Below, piece after piece: positions 7,724 to 17,630 of a stretch of 64,000 nucleotides of DNA (its first letter is position 1; each line of letters begins with the position of its first letter). Source of the DNA: Pseudomonas syringae (GTDB lineage Bacteria > Pseudomonadota > Gammaproteobacteria > Pseudomonadales > Pseudomonadaceae); assembly GCF_001698815.1 (NCBI RefSeq), contig NZ_LGSI01000032.1:94115-158114 (forward strand). The letters are read 5' to 3'. The translations under genes were made by a program, and so were the position numbers. Under the pieces are notes generated by a model. The model did not search any database, was not told where the DNA came from, and worked only from the letters and a program-made list of their open reading frames with translations.

Positions 7724-10303
7724 GTGACAGCCACCCAGCGTTCCGAAAATAAAGGCACCCAGCTTCTGGCTGCGCGCCTGCGCGCCCTCTCCCCCGGTTT
7801 GTGGCCCGCCGTTATCGGGCTGGGCGCTGCGAGCGTGCTGGTGTGCATGGCGCTCATCAACAAGCCGCAACAGCAAGTTCAGGCCGAGCAAGTCTGGGGT
7901 AACGCGCAGGCGGCATCGGTCGGCGTGGCGCTCAAGCAGATGAATGCCGACACCCAGGCCGCAGCGTTGAACGCCGGTCTGGTCGTGGCGCTGCAAGCCA
8001 ACAATCCTGCGGTGCTTGAGGCCACGGTCAGTCCGCTGCGCTTCTGGGACGGGGTGCTGGGTGCGCGAGTCAATCCGCTGGGTATGACTGACGTTGATGC
8101 CCAAGGCGCGATGCCGATCAGCTTTTCGACGCTGGACATGCTCAGTCAGGCCGCGCGCGGTCAGCAGGCGGCTCCCGAGGCGCGCAAAGTCGGTGAGCGC
8201 TGGATGATCTACAGCGCGGCGCCGCTGCGTGCCGGTCCGACGGCGCCGGTCAGTGGGACCTTGCTGCTGGCCTACGATCCGCAACGTCTGCTCAATGCGC
8301 TGCCGGTCATCCCCGAGTCGGTGGGCCAGGTTCGCTTGATCCAGCAGTTCGGCAATGGCCCCGAGCAGGTGTTTCTGCAGCGCGGGCAGTCCGATGGCGG
8401 CAAACCCGAACGCATCGATACCGGCTTTGCCAACTGGAAACTGGAATTTACCCCCGGGCCGGCGTTGAAATCTTCGCCGCCCTTTCTGCTGCTGGCGCTG
8501 GCGGCGTTGATCGCTCTGGCAGGCGTTGTGCTGGGCTTGTACCTCAATGAGCGAGCCTTGCAGCGGCGGATCCAGGCTGACGCCCGTCAGCTCAATCAGC
8601 TGCTTGAAGAACTCTCCAGCGGAAAAGCCGTCAAACCTTTCGGTTTGGACCTGCCCGCGCTTCACAGCCTGGCCCAGAGCCTCGCCCGCTTTTCACCGCG
8701 CAACCAGTCCTCGGCCCCGGCCGTCGATGTGGCCGGTGGGCAATCAGGCGCAATACCGGACATTGAACAAAGCAGTGCTTCAGCGTCGGCTTCCTCCGCA
8801 GCACTAAGCGATTGGACCGATCCGCTGTTTCAAGATACCGACATTCTCGATATCGACATCCTCGACGAAAACCAGGACTTCCTGAGATCGGAGCACCCCC
8901 CAGTTATGAACACCCCAGCATCCGTGGCACCAAAATTCCCTGACGACATTTTTCGCGCATACGACATTCGTGGCGTGGTCGGGGACACACTCAGCGCTGA
9001 AACAGCGTACTGGATCGGTCGCGCGATCGGCTCCGAGAGCCTGGCGCAGAACGAGCCGAACGTCAGCGTTGGCCGCGATGGCCGTCTTTCCGGCCCCGAG
9101 CTGGTACAGCAACTGATTCAAGGCTTGCACGACAGCGGCTGCCACGTCAGCGATGTCGGCCTGGTACCGACCCCGGCGTTGTACTACGCCGCCAACGTGT
9201 TGGCGGGCAAGACCGGCGTGATGCTCACCGGCAGTCACAACCCGAAGGATTACAACGGCTTCAAAATCGTCATCGCCGGCGACACCCTCGCCAACGAGCA
9301 GATCCAGGCGCTGCACGAGCGCATCAAGACCGGCAACCTGACCTCGCAAAAAGGCAGCGTGACCAAAGTCGACATCCTTGATCGCTACTACAAGCAGATC
9401 AAGGACGACATCGTCATGGCGCGCAAAATGAAGGTTGTCGTGGACTGCGGCAACGGTGCTGCTGGCGTCATTGCCCCACAACTGATCGAAGCGCTGGGCT
9501 GTGAAGTGATTTCGTTGTTCGCCGAAGTCGATGGCAATTTCCCGAACCACCACCCGGATCCGGGCAAGCTGGAAAACCTGCAAGACCTGATTGCCAAGGT
9601 TAAAGAAACCGGCGCTGATCTGGGCCTGGCGTTCGACGGCGACGGCGACCGCGTTGGTGTTGTGACCAACAAGGGCAACGTGGTCTATCCAGACCGCCTG
9701 CTGATGTTGTTCGCGCTGGACGTGTTGAAGCGCAACCCCGGCGCCGACATCATTTTCGACGTGAAATGCACGCGCCGCCTGACCCCGCTGATCAGCAAGC
9801 ATGGCGGTCGTCCGGTGATGTGGAAAACCGGTCACTCGTTGATCAAGAAAGAAATGCGCAGAAGCGGCGCATTGCTGGCCGGCGAAATGAGCGGCCACAT
9901 CTTCTTCAAGGAACGCTGGTTCGGTTTCGACGACGGCATCTACAGCGCTGCACGCCTGCTGGAAATCCTCAGCCAGGAATCGCAGACCGCCGAAGAGCTG
10001 TTCGAAACCTTTCCGAATGACATCTCGACCCCTGAAATCAATATCAAGGTCACCGACGTCACCAAGTTCACCATCATTGAAGCGCTGGAAAAAGACGCTC
10101 AATGGGGCGACGCCAAACTGACCAGCATCGACGGCGTTCGCGTGGATTACCCGCAAGGCTGGGGTCTGGTTCGCGCCTCCAATACCACGCCGGTACTGGT
10201 GCTGCGTTTCGAAGCTGAAACCGAGGCCGAGTTGCAGCGCATCAAGGACGTGTTCCACGCCGAACTGAAAAAAGTCGCGCCGGACCTCGAACTGCCTTTC
10301 TGA
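7724..10303 (+). CDS. algC: Phosphomannomutase/phosphoglucomutase AlgC, long form with membrane-anchored N-terminal domain
   Basis: The C-terminal 465 residues (from ATG 8906) are AlgC, which interconverts mannose-6-P/mannose-1-P and glucose-6-P/glucose-1-P for alginate, LPS and other polysaccharides. The catalytic Ser lies in TGSHNPKDYNGFK, the metal loop is AFDGDGDRVGVV, and the sugar loop is GEMSGHIFFKE. In the same frame an N-terminal region of about 395 residues has a helix at 15-45 (LWPAVIGLGAASVLVCMALI), a presumed periplasmic sensor-like part, and a second helix near 250-275 (FLLLALAALIALAGVVLGLYL). GTG 7724 with GAGAGAGG five bases before it is the preferred start; GTG 7709 is an alternative. 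The short form could still be made from ATG 8906, where GGAG lies 12 bases upstream. Confidence 0.93.
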   Translation: MTATQRSENKGTQLLAARLRALSPGLWPAVIGLGAASVLVCMALINKPQQQVQAEQVWGNAQAASVGVALKQMNADTQAAALNAGLVVALQANNPAVLEATVSPLRFWDGVLGARVNPLGMTDVDAQGAMPISFSTLDMLSQAARGQQAAPEARKVGERWMIYSAAPLRAGPTAPVSGTLLLAYDPQRLLNALPVIPESVGQVRLIQQFGNGPEQVFLQRGQSDGGKPERIDTGFANWKLEFTPGPALKSSPPFLLLALAALIALAGVVLGLYLNERALQRRIQADARQLNQLLEELSSGKAVKPFGLDLPALHSLAQSLARFSPRNQSSAPAVDVAGGQSGAIPDIEQSSASASASSAALSDWTDPLFQDTDILDIDILDENQDFLRSEHPPVMNTPASVAPKFPDDIFRAYDIRGVVGDTLSAETAYWIGRAIGSESLAQNEPNVSVGRDGRLSGPELVQQLIQGLHDSGCHVSDVGLVPTPALYYAANVLAGKTGVMLTGSHNPKDYNGFKIVIAGDTLANEQIQALHERIKTGNLTSQKGSVTKVDILDRYYKQIKDDIVMARKMKVVVDCGNGAAGVIAPQLIEALGCEVISLFAEVDGNFPNHHPDPGKLENLQDLIAKVKETGADLGLAFDGDGDRVGVVTNKGNVVYPDRLLMLFALDVLKRNPGADIIFDVKCTRRLTPLISKHGGRPVMWKTGHSLIKKEMRRSGALLAGEMSGHIFFKERWFGFDDGIYSAARLLEILSQESQTAEELFETFPNDISTPEINIKVTDVTKFTIIEALEKDAQWGDAKLTSIDGVRVDYPQGWGLVRASNTTPVLVLRFEAETEAELQRIKDVFHAELKKVAPDLELPF

Positions 10304-10331
10304 TTGTTTTTTCCTTTGACTGGAGCCCTGA

Positions 10332-11237
<906 letters not shown>

Positions 11238-11238
11238 T

Positions 11239-11303
11239 GGGTTGAGCGTCTGACGCTCAACCCTTGATCAAAAACCCTGCCGGGAAATCCGGCGGGGTTT
11301 TTT
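11239..11303 (+). terminator. Tandem hairpins after argB; the second is a rho-independent terminator
   Basis: The first hairpin is GGGTTGAGCGT / ACGCTCAACCC (11239-11263). The second is CCCTGCCGG / CCGGCGGGG followed by T8 (from 11270). Together they close the coaBC-dut-algC-argB unit. Confidence 0.88.
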
Positions 11304-11411
11304 TTGCGTGTCAGAAGGGGATGACCGCTCAGGAAGAAGTACCTGTCTGGGTGCTGTGAAGTGTCGTGCGGCGATCACAGGCACTGCCTGCATTTCTTTT
11401 TTTTCCGATCG

Positions 11412-11433
11412 GGGAACGTCTAGGGATGTTCCC
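11412..11433. promoter_or_regulatory. Inverted repeat just upstream of the toxin-like gene
   Basis: GGGAAC at 11412 and GTTCCC at 11428 can extend to a nine-pair stem with a TAGG loop, 17 bases before the ATG. It could be an operator or an RNA hairpin affecting translation. There is no T-run after it, so a terminator is unlikely. Confidence 0.4.
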
Positions 11434-11450
11434 TCTATCGAGAAAATGCC

Positions 11451-14006
11451 ATGTCTATCGACATACTCCCCGCGTCTGTTCATGTACCGGAGGAAGGGCC
11501 TGTCAGTCCGGGTTTCGGAATCGGTGCGTTGGCGCCGTTGTTGAAACCACCGCAAATCGAGCTGATCCAAAAAACTGTCCGCGATTATGTGCAGGAGCAG
11601 AGCGCTGGTGTACGTGCGCAAGCGTTGCCCATTCTTGAGGCGCAAAGCAGCGGCGTGGCTGCGATCCCCTTCGAGCTGGCGACGCTGCTGCAGCTATTGT
11701 CCTGGGAGCGTCTGGCTGCCGCTGGCGACGCATTGCTGTCGGATGAACAGCTCGACCTGCTGTTCGAAAGCATGTTGAGCAGCGAGACAGCCAGCGAAAT
11801 TGGCCGGCGTCTGACTGTGGCGCTGGGCTGGTACGGCGCTGCGGAAAACGAACGGGCTGATCCCATGATCGTCCGGCAACTGGTATGGAAGGCTTTGATT
11901 CTGGAGCTCGATCCGACCGATCACGCCAAGCCCTGGAGTATTGGCGGGTATGAACTCGCAAAACCGGAGAATTGGGGCAAACGCCTGTCTGCTATTCAAG
12001 AGGAGTTCGCAAGCATCCTTGAGTGGAAGACGCGTGACCTTCAGGGCGGGCGCTCCAGGAATTCAGCCCGGATCGCCACGCGTATACTGGCGCCTTTGCA
12101 ACCGGAGCTGGCCTTTCGCAAACCAGCTGAGGAGCTTCGCTATGGCACTGGGTTATGGGTGAACTTTGCCCATGGCGTAGCGATGGCGGAAAGGCTGTTT
12201 CCGGGTTCGTCGCAGCGGCTCGACTACCGACAGCTGGTTGAAATCCCGCTCAACCTGATTCACATGGCAACGGATAGCGAAAGACAGCTCATCATCGAAA
12301 TGCGCCTGGCTCCGACAATTCAATGGGCGATTGCCAACAATATTTTGCCAATGAAGGCGCTGGCTGATTATTCCGTCACTGAGATCGAGACAGCCTCCAA
12401 AGCACTGGACGAGCACCAGTTCAAACTAGCCGCTGCGATTGAAGTCCTGTTACGCAAAGCGCCTGACCGCTTGGAGATTGGCCTGGCAAAATTCAATGAG
12501 GTGCTGGGTTATAACGCCAGAGTATTGGAGCAGCTGATCATGCGGCCCACTACCCTGGGCAAGGAACTGGAGTACTCACTCAGGAACCCGGATCCCTCCG
12601 CTCGTGCAGGCAGGTTTTATTTATTGGATCTATTCGTAGCCGGGCCTATGAAAGAGGGCGTGGATAAGTTCGAGCCCCATCTTAAATATGATGAGGATTT
12701 CTGGGCCGATACCTATGCCTCCGATATTGAGCAGCTGAAGGACATCGATATTAACGAGATGTACCGCAAGGCGTTCGCCGACTACAGGCGTGATGTTGAA
12801 ACTGCCTATGCTTTTATCATTGAAATGCTCTTGTCTGGACTTCCCTTCCAGGACCGATTGGCTGTTGAATTTGGCCGGCTGGATTTTTACCTGCTGCGGC
12901 GTGAGACCGGTATACCCATGGAATTGGAAACCGAGAGACAGCGGGCGTTATGTCAGGGCAGGCAAGGCTTCATCCTTGTCTGTCGTTATAACGGCAACAC
13001 ATTTGCGTATGAAGTTTTCCCCCTGTCCGGCATCGTGCAGCGGCGTACAGACCTGCATCCATTGCCGCCTGACGGTATGCCGAAGCTAGTTTCCAATCAG
13101 ATGCACCGAGGCGGTATTGATCTGGCGGTGGACTGGACCGCTTATGAAACCCTTGCGCAGCCCAGGCTGAATATCACCAGCCGTGTCGTTACCGTTCATA
13201 TTGGTCATGCTCTACCGACAGTGGTGCATCCCGCGCCTTCTGTCAGCCCCTTGTCATCTACCCGGTTGAGCCGCATTGGTGTTCTTATTGCCAGACGAAA
13301 CCTGTTTTTCAATGAGCGCGCTCTATTCGATCAAAACAAACATCAAACCGGTTCAGAGTTTGTTAGCAATACCTACCCGCCGATATTGCGTTTACTGGAG
13401 GTGATTGTTCCTGGGCTCGGCTGTTTCAATGCGCTCCAGACGGACGAGCGCCCCGTGCTTGCCTGCACAATAGACATCGGGCTTGTGCTGGCGAAGCCTG
13501 TATTCAGCTTCTTCCGGGGTTTCGTAAAGTTGATCCTGAAAGCCAGCGTACCCTCTGTAACTCGGAGCCTTCCGGCGCTGGGCACGCTAACCAAAAAACT
13601 CCTGGTCTCTTCAGCAAACTCTTACCGCAGTGGCTTAAACCCCTTCGAAGGACTTTTGTTCCGGGCTGGGCCAGTCGTTGGAGGTGTGGGCTTTATGATC
13701 AAGCTGGCCTACAAACTCAACGAGTCAGTCGGAAATACCTTGGGTAAGCCGGGAGAGTTTGCGTACATCAACGGCCTGGAGTCTGCCGCCAACCCTCATA
13801 AATGGCGGCCCATTGCCTTGGGCGACAGGCTCGCGATGATCCACGACGTGCATTGCGTTGCTGTGCGTGATATTCCTGGCGCTAACAATCGCGTCAGAAG
13901 CTATCTCATCAATACGGCGTCCGGCAATCCGTACGGCCCGGCGCTGGAGGAGTTGCCGAGCGACAAAGCCCGTCAAAATCGTAAAAAAACGGAATCAGTG
14001 GCTTAA
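11451..14006 (+). CDS. Large toxin-like protein of unknown function (resembles Pseudomonas DUF6543/Mcf-type toxins)
   Basis: An 851-residue protein without signal peptide. The first ~450 residues are helical and acidic. A middle block near 470-545 (FYLLRRETGIPMELE ... AYEVFPLSGIVQRRTDL) resembles a block found in large Pseudomonas dermonecrotic/Mcf-type proteins. It is followed near 640-760 by hydrophobic helices (ILRLLEVIVPGLGCFNA, LVLAKPVFSFFRGFVKLI, AGPVVGGVGFMIKLAY), also seen in that group. The usual long C-terminal toxic domain is absent: the protein ends about 100 residues later with a Lys-rich tail. The ribosome site is weak (CGAGAAAA), and a 9-bp-stem inverted repeat precedes it. It occupies the argB-pyrE junction, where other pseudomonads carry different genes. 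Family assignment is by eye and tentative; a membrane-acting toxin or secreted effector is possible. Confidence 0.6.
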   Translation: MSIDILPASVHVPEEGPVSPGFGIGALAPLLKPPQIELIQKTVRDYVQEQSAGVRAQALPILEAQSSGVAAIPFELATLLQLLSWERLAAAGDALLSDEQLDLLFESMLSSETASEIGRRLTVALGWYGAAENERADPMIVRQLVWKALILELDPTDHAKPWSIGGYELAKPENWGKRLSAIQEEFASILEWKTRDLQGGRSRNSARIATRILAPLQPELAFRKPAEELRYGTGLWVNFAHGVAMAERLFPGSSQRLDYRQLVEIPLNLIHMATDSERQLIIEMRLAPTIQWAIANNILPMKALADYSVTEIETASKALDEHQFKLAAAIEVLLRKAPDRLEIGLAKFNEVLGYNARVLEQLIMRPTTLGKELEYSLRNPDPSARAGRFYLLDLFVAGPMKEGVDKFEPHLKYDEDFWADTYASDIEQLKDIDINEMYRKAFADYRRDVETAYAFIIEMLLSGLPFQDRLAVEFGRLDFYLLRRETGIPMELETERQRALCQGRQGFILVCRYNGNTFAYEVFPLSGIVQRRTDLHPLPPDGMPKLVSNQMHRGGIDLAVDWTAYETLAQPRLNITSRVVTVHIGHALPTVVHPAPSVSPLSSTRLSRIGVLIARRNLFFNERALFDQNKHQTGSEFVSNTYPPILRLLEVIVPGLGCFNALQTDERPVLACTIDIGLVLAKPVFSFFRGFVKLILKASVPSVTRSLPALGTLTKKLLVSSANSYRSGLNPFEGLLFRAGPVVGGVGFMIKLAYKLNESVGNTLGKPGEFAYINGLESAANPHKWRPIALGDRLAMIHDVHCVAVRDIPGANNRVRSYLINTASGNPYGPALEELPSDKARQNRKKTESVA

Positions 14007-14600
14007 CAGTTTAGTGATCCGTGCCCGCTCCACGGCAAACTGCACCTCGGCCAGAGCGCGTGCGGCCTGGTTGCGCTGGATGTCCGTGCGCAGACTCTGC
14101 TGCTGAGTGCGCAGATCGGCAAGCTGGTCGATCAAGGTCTGCGGTACGGCGCGCCCTGCCCGCTCCTGATCGGCGGCCTGCTTTTGCAGGCTGCTCTGCT
14201 GCGCATTGAGATTGAGGATATTGCCCTTGGCCACATCCACCAGGGCATCCAGCTCGGCGAGCTTGCGTGCTTTGGCTCGGTCCACGTCGTCGACGCTGCT
14301 GTACTGGCGCAACAGTTGCTCATCGGCGGTCGCCTTGGCTTTGGCGACTTGCGCCTGCTCCAGCTCTTCGGCAGTCGGCGGCGGCGGCACAACCTGCACC
14401 ACCCGCCCGCGCGAATTGAGCACTTCATAACCCTTTGCGGCATATTCCGGCGGTACGCCCTGACGATCCAGGACGGTCACGCCGCGGCTATCCACATAGC
14501 GATAGAGCAGAGTTTCAGGTGCCTCTGCCGCCTGGATCGCAAACGGCGAAAGCAATGGGCCCAGCGATAAACAGAAGCAAATGACGCTCAATCTACGCAT
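13995..14600 (-). CDS. DUF4124-domain periplasmic protein with coiled coil
   Basis: A 201-residue protein with a signal peptide (cleavage after AIQAAEA, near residue 25). A DUF4124-type segment follows (LLYRYVDSRGVTVLDRQGVPPEYA), then a Pro linker and a long charged Ala/Gln/Leu coiled-coil region from residue 95 to the end. The function of this family is unknown. It is convergent with the toxin-like gene, and the two 3' ends overlap by 12 bases. Downstream of pyrE on the same strand, with 55 bases between. Confidence 0.82.
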   Translation of the reverse strand: MRRLSVICFCLSLGPLLSPFAIQAAEAPETLLYRYVDSRGVTVLDRQGVPPEYAAKGYEVLNSRGRVVQVVPPPPTAEELEQAQVAKAKATADEQLLRQYSSVDDVDRAKARKLAELDALVDVAKGNILNLNAQQSSLQKQAADQERAGRAVPQTLIDQLADLRTQQQSLRTDIQRNQAARALAEVQFAVERARITKLLSH

Positions 14601-14655
14601 GGCGCTCCTTCGACGTCGCGATCACAAGCTCAAAGCCAGCTGGCATAAGCGTCCT

Positions 14656-15297
14656 TTAGATCCCGTATTGAGCCCGATAGGCCTCGACCGCAGGCAAATG
14701 TTGCTTGAGTTGCGGATCATCTGCCAAAAATTGCAGCACCTGGTTCAGCGACACAATGCTCACCACCGGGATGCCGAAATCGCGCTCGACCTCTTGAATC
14801 GCGGAAAGCTCGCCATTGCCGCGCTCTTGTCGATTGAGTGCGATCAAGACTCCGGCCGCTGTCGCGTCCTGGCCCTTGATGATCTGCATGACCTCGCGAA
14901 TCGCCGTGCCAGCGGTGATGACGTCATCGATGATCAGCACATTGCCGGTCAACGGTGCGCCCACCAGACTGCCGCCTTCGCCATGGGCCTTGGCTTCTTT
15001 ACGGTTGAAACACCACGGCAAATCCATCCCGTGATGTTCAGCCAAAGCCACGGCCGTAGCGGCCGCCAGGGGAATGCCCTTATAAGCCGGCCCAAACAGC
15101 ACGTCGAAGGAAATACCGCTTTCGACCACTGCCGCCGCATAGAAACGACCGAGCTGCGCCAGGGCTGAACCGCTGTTGAACAGGCCGGCATTGAAGAAGT
15201 ACGGACTGGTGCGTCCGGACTTGAGAGTGAACTCACCGAAGCGCAAAACCCCGCGATCGATGGCAAAACGAATGAAATCGCGCTGATACGCTTGCAT
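14656..15297 (-). CDS. pyrE: Orotate phosphoribosyltransferase
   Basis: A 213-residue enzyme that joins orotate to PRPP to give OMP in pyrimidine synthesis. The start is [20 protein letters not shown]; seven further upstream codons are open but not conserved. The PRPP motif [16 protein letters not shown] is near residue 120, and [13 protein letters not shown] near 27 is typical. It is divergent from crc across 82 bases, the conserved Pseudomonas pyrE-crc arrangement. Confidence 0.97.
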   Translation of the reverse strand: MQAYQRDFIRFAIDRGVLRFGEFTLKSGRTSPYFFNAGLFNSGSALAQLGRFYAAAVVESGISFDVLFGPAYKGIPLAAATAVALAEHHGMDLPWCFNRKEAKAHGEGGSLVGAPLTGNVLIIDDVITAGTAIREVMQIIKGQDATAAGVLIALNRQERGNGELSAIQEVERDFGIPVVSIVSLNQVLQFLADDPQLKQHLPAVEAYRAQYGI

Positions 15298-15379
15298 GAA
15301 AAAAGCCCCGAATACCACGGATTTAGCTAATTAGGTAGAGCTCGGGTATCATACACGCACGTGATTTTTGGGGCCATTT

Positions 15380-16159
15380 ATGCGGATCATCAGTGTGAAC
15401 GTAAATGGCATTCAGGCCGCAGTCGAGCGTGGTTTGCTCAGTTGGCTGCAGGCTCAGAATGCCGACGTCATCTGCCTTCAGGATACCCGCGCCTCCGCCT
15501 TCGAACTGGACGACCCAGCCTACCAACTGGATGGCTATTTCCTATATGCCTGCGAAGCAGAAGTGCCGGCCCAGGGTGGTGTGGCGCTGTATTCGCGGTT
15601 GCAACCGAAAGCGGTAATCAGCGGTCTGGGCTTCGAAACAGCCGATCGTTACGGGCGCTACCTGCAAGCAGATTTCGACAAAGTCAGTATTGCTACCTTG
15701 CTGCTTCCTTCGGGAATGAACGGCGACGAAGACTTGAATCAGAAATTCAAGCTTATGGACGATTTCGGCAAGTATCTGGACAAGCAGCGCCGCAAGCGTC
15801 GCGAGTACATTTATTGCGGCTCGCTGTACGTGGCGCAACAGAAGCTGGACATCAAAAACTGGCGTGACAGCCAGCAATCACCGGGCTTCCTGGCGCCAGA
15901 GCGCGCCTGGATGGACGAGATTGTCGGCACCATGGGTTATGTCGATGCCTTGCGCGAAGTCAGTCGCGAAGGTGATCAATACAGCTGGTGGCCGGATAAC
16001 GAACAGGCCGAAATGCTCAACCTTGGCTGGCGTTTCGACTATCAACTGTTGACTCCAGGCCTGCGCCGTTTCGTACGCAGCGCCCGCTTGCCACGCCAGC
16101 CGCGCTTCTCGCAACACGCGCCGCTGATCGTGGACTACGACTGGACGCTGACCATCTAG
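15380..16159 (+). CDS. crc: Catabolite repression control protein Crc
   Basis: A 259-residue protein of the exonuclease III fold family that lacks nuclease activity and works with Hfq to block translation of catabolic mRNAs in Pseudomonas. The N-terminus MRIISVNVNGIQAAVERGLL is that of Crc, and the length matches. The start at 15380 is chosen over one four codons upstream because of the family N-terminus. A strong terminator follows. Confidence 0.97.
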   Translation: MRIISVNVNGIQAAVERGLLSWLQAQNADVICLQDTRASAFELDDPAYQLDGYFLYACEAEVPAQGGVALYSRLQPKAVISGLGFETADRYGRYLQADFDKVSIATLLLPSGMNGDEDLNQKFKLMDDFGKYLDKQRRKRREYIYCGSLYVAQQKLDIKNWRDSQQSPGFLAPERAWMDEIVGTMGYVDALREVSREGDQYSWWPDNEQAEMLNLGWRFDYQLLTPGLRRFVRSARLPRQPRFSQHAPLIVDYDWTLTI

Positions 16160-16174
16160 CGTTCAATCGCCCAC

Positions 16175-16202
16175 AAAAAAGCCGACTTCGTGTCGGCTTT
16201 TT
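16175..16202 (+). terminator. Rho-independent terminator of crc
   Basis: GCCGAC / GTCGGC stem with a short TTCGT loop, preceded by A6 and followed by T7, 16 bases after the crc stop. Confidence 0.9.
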
Positions 16203-16217
16203 TACGAAAATTGTCCC

Positions 16218-16270
16218 GTAGGACCGGCTTTAGCCGGGAGAGCGGTCTCGCGGCTAAAGCCGCTCCTACA
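16218..16270. repeat. REP-type inverted pair, GTAGGAC/GCGGCTAAAGCC family
   Basis: The arms are GTAGGACCGGCTTTAGCCGG and GCGGCTAAAGCCGCTCCTAC, only about 13 bases apart. Each arm is itself a small palindrome. The family recurs at 38172, 43713 and 54561. Confidence 0.88.
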
Positions 16271-16301
16271 GCAATCGCGGGTTTACGGCGCGCCAGCAAC
16301 C

Positions 16302-16928
16302 TCAAGCCCGATGCAACGTCGCCAGAAAACCCGCCGCGCCCACGAACAAACCGGCGAATGTGCGATTCATCCGGCGTTGCTGTTTCGGAGTTTTCAGCAG
16401 GCGCAGCACCCGCGAGGCGAGCCCGGTATAACCGGCCATGACGATCATGTCGACGCAGACCATGGTCGCACCAATGGTCAGGTATTGAGCGAGCAGCGGT
16501 GCGGTCGGATCGATGAACTGCGGCAGGATCGCCAGCATGAACACCAGCGCTTTCGGGTTGCTGATGTTGACCAGGAAGCCGCGCAATACCAGGCTCAGCG
16601 GTTTGCCGATGGGGCGAATGGCCGGATTGTCGGACATGTCGGCAGGCAGCGCTCGCCATTGCTTAACGCCCAGATAAATCAGGTACGCGACGCCAAACCA
16701 TTTGATCAGGGTAAAGGCCAATGCTGAGGTTGCCAGCACCGCGCCAACGCCCGCTGCGACAATCGCAATCTGTACCGCCAGCGCGATTTGCAGGCCTAGT
16801 GCGTTCCAGTAGCCGCGCCAGAAACCGTATTGCAGGCCGCAGGACATCGACGCAATCGCGCCCGCCCCCGGCGACAAACTGATTACCCAGCACGCGGCAA
16901 AAAAACCCAGCCATGTTTCCAACGCCAT
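16302..16928 (-). CDS. LysE/RhtB-family amino-acid exporter
   Basis: A 208-residue inner-membrane protein with about six hydrophobic segments. The N-terminus (WVISLSPGAGAIASMSCGLQYG) carries the SPGP-like signature of RhtB/LysE exporters, and LVNISNPKALVFMLAILPQF near 125 is the second family landmark. It probably exports an amino acid or homoserine lactone-like molecule by proton exchange; the substrate cannot be read. ATG 16928 follows GAGG at six bases; a TTG four codons upstream is less likely. Confidence 0.88.
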   Translation of the reverse strand: MALETWLGFFAACWVISLSPGAGAIASMSCGLQYGFWRGYWNALGLQIALAVQIAIVAAGVGAVLATSALAFTLIKWFGVAYLIYLGVKQWRALPADMSDNPAIRPIGKPLSLVLRGFLVNISNPKALVFMLAILPQFIDPTAPLLAQYLTIGATMVCVDMIVMAGYTGLASRVLRLLKTPKQQRRMNRTFAGLFVGAAGFLATLHRA

Positions 16929-17023
16929 CACACACCTCAATCCTCCGGAAGTACCGGATAAGCTAGTGTTTGCGCGGGCATTTGACCATCGGTTTATTAC
17001 AATCGCGTGTAGTTTCAGGAAAA

Positions 17024-17614
17024 CTACTGATCGCCCAGATGCTTTTCGGCCGAGGCTATCGGCAGAACATCACTGCCACGCCAGCGTCGGACCGACTTCT
17101 GGAAAAACTGGCTGTTGGGCACCTGCACCAGTGCGCCGCCTGCTTCGGGCAGTTCGATCAGCGTCGTGAACATCAAATTGATGGCGGTGACGCGGCCTTT
17201 GACGCCGGGCTTGTCGAGGGTGTCGACCAGCTCAACCACATCGCCGATACGGAACGGCCCAATCGTATAGATCAGGATCGCGCACAGCAGGTTGGAGAGC
17301 ACGCTCCACATGGCGAAGAACGCTACGGCGGCCACGGCGACAAAGCCCGACAGCGCAGTCCACAGGACAGTGGCGGAAACACCCAGCCGACCGAGCACGA
17401 AGACGAACGCGCTGCCCATAATCAGCCAGCGCAAGCCGCCACGCAGCGGCATCAGCAGTTCCGGTGGTAGGGGATAGCGCTCGCCCAGGCGAGTCAGGAA
17501 GCGCCCCACCAGACGTTGCAGCAGATAGCCCGCCAGCAGAATCAGCAGAATCTGCACGCCCAGCCAGATTGGTTCGACCCAGTAAGGCGGCACCGGCAAG
17601 TTGAAACTGCCCAT
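17024..17614 (-). CDS. Small-conductance mechanosensitive channel family protein (MscS-like)
   Basis: A 196-residue membrane protein. Three hydrophobic segments (WLGVQILLILLAGYLLQ, GGLRWLIMGSAFVFVLG, TALSGFVAVAAVAFFAM) precede an MscS beta domain (FRIGDVVELVDTLDKPGVKGRVTAINLMFTTL), ending with VPNSQFFQKSV. It is shorter than E. coli MscS and lacks the full cytoplasmic vestibule, a compact architecture. It probably helps release pressure on osmotic downshock. It follows the ABC-F gene by 16 bases on the same strand. Confidence 0.85.
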   Translation of the reverse strand: MGSFNLPVPPYWVEPIWLGVQILLILLAGYLLQRLVGRFLTRLGERYPLPPELLMPLRGGLRWLIMGSAFVFVLGRLGVSATVLWTALSGFVAVAAVAFFAMWSVLSNLLCAILIYTIGPFRIGDVVELVDTLDKPGVKGRVTAINLMFTTLIELPEAGGALVQVPNSQFFQKSVRRWRGSDVLPIASAEKHLGDQ

Positions 17615-17630
17615 CAGGCACGAACCCGCA

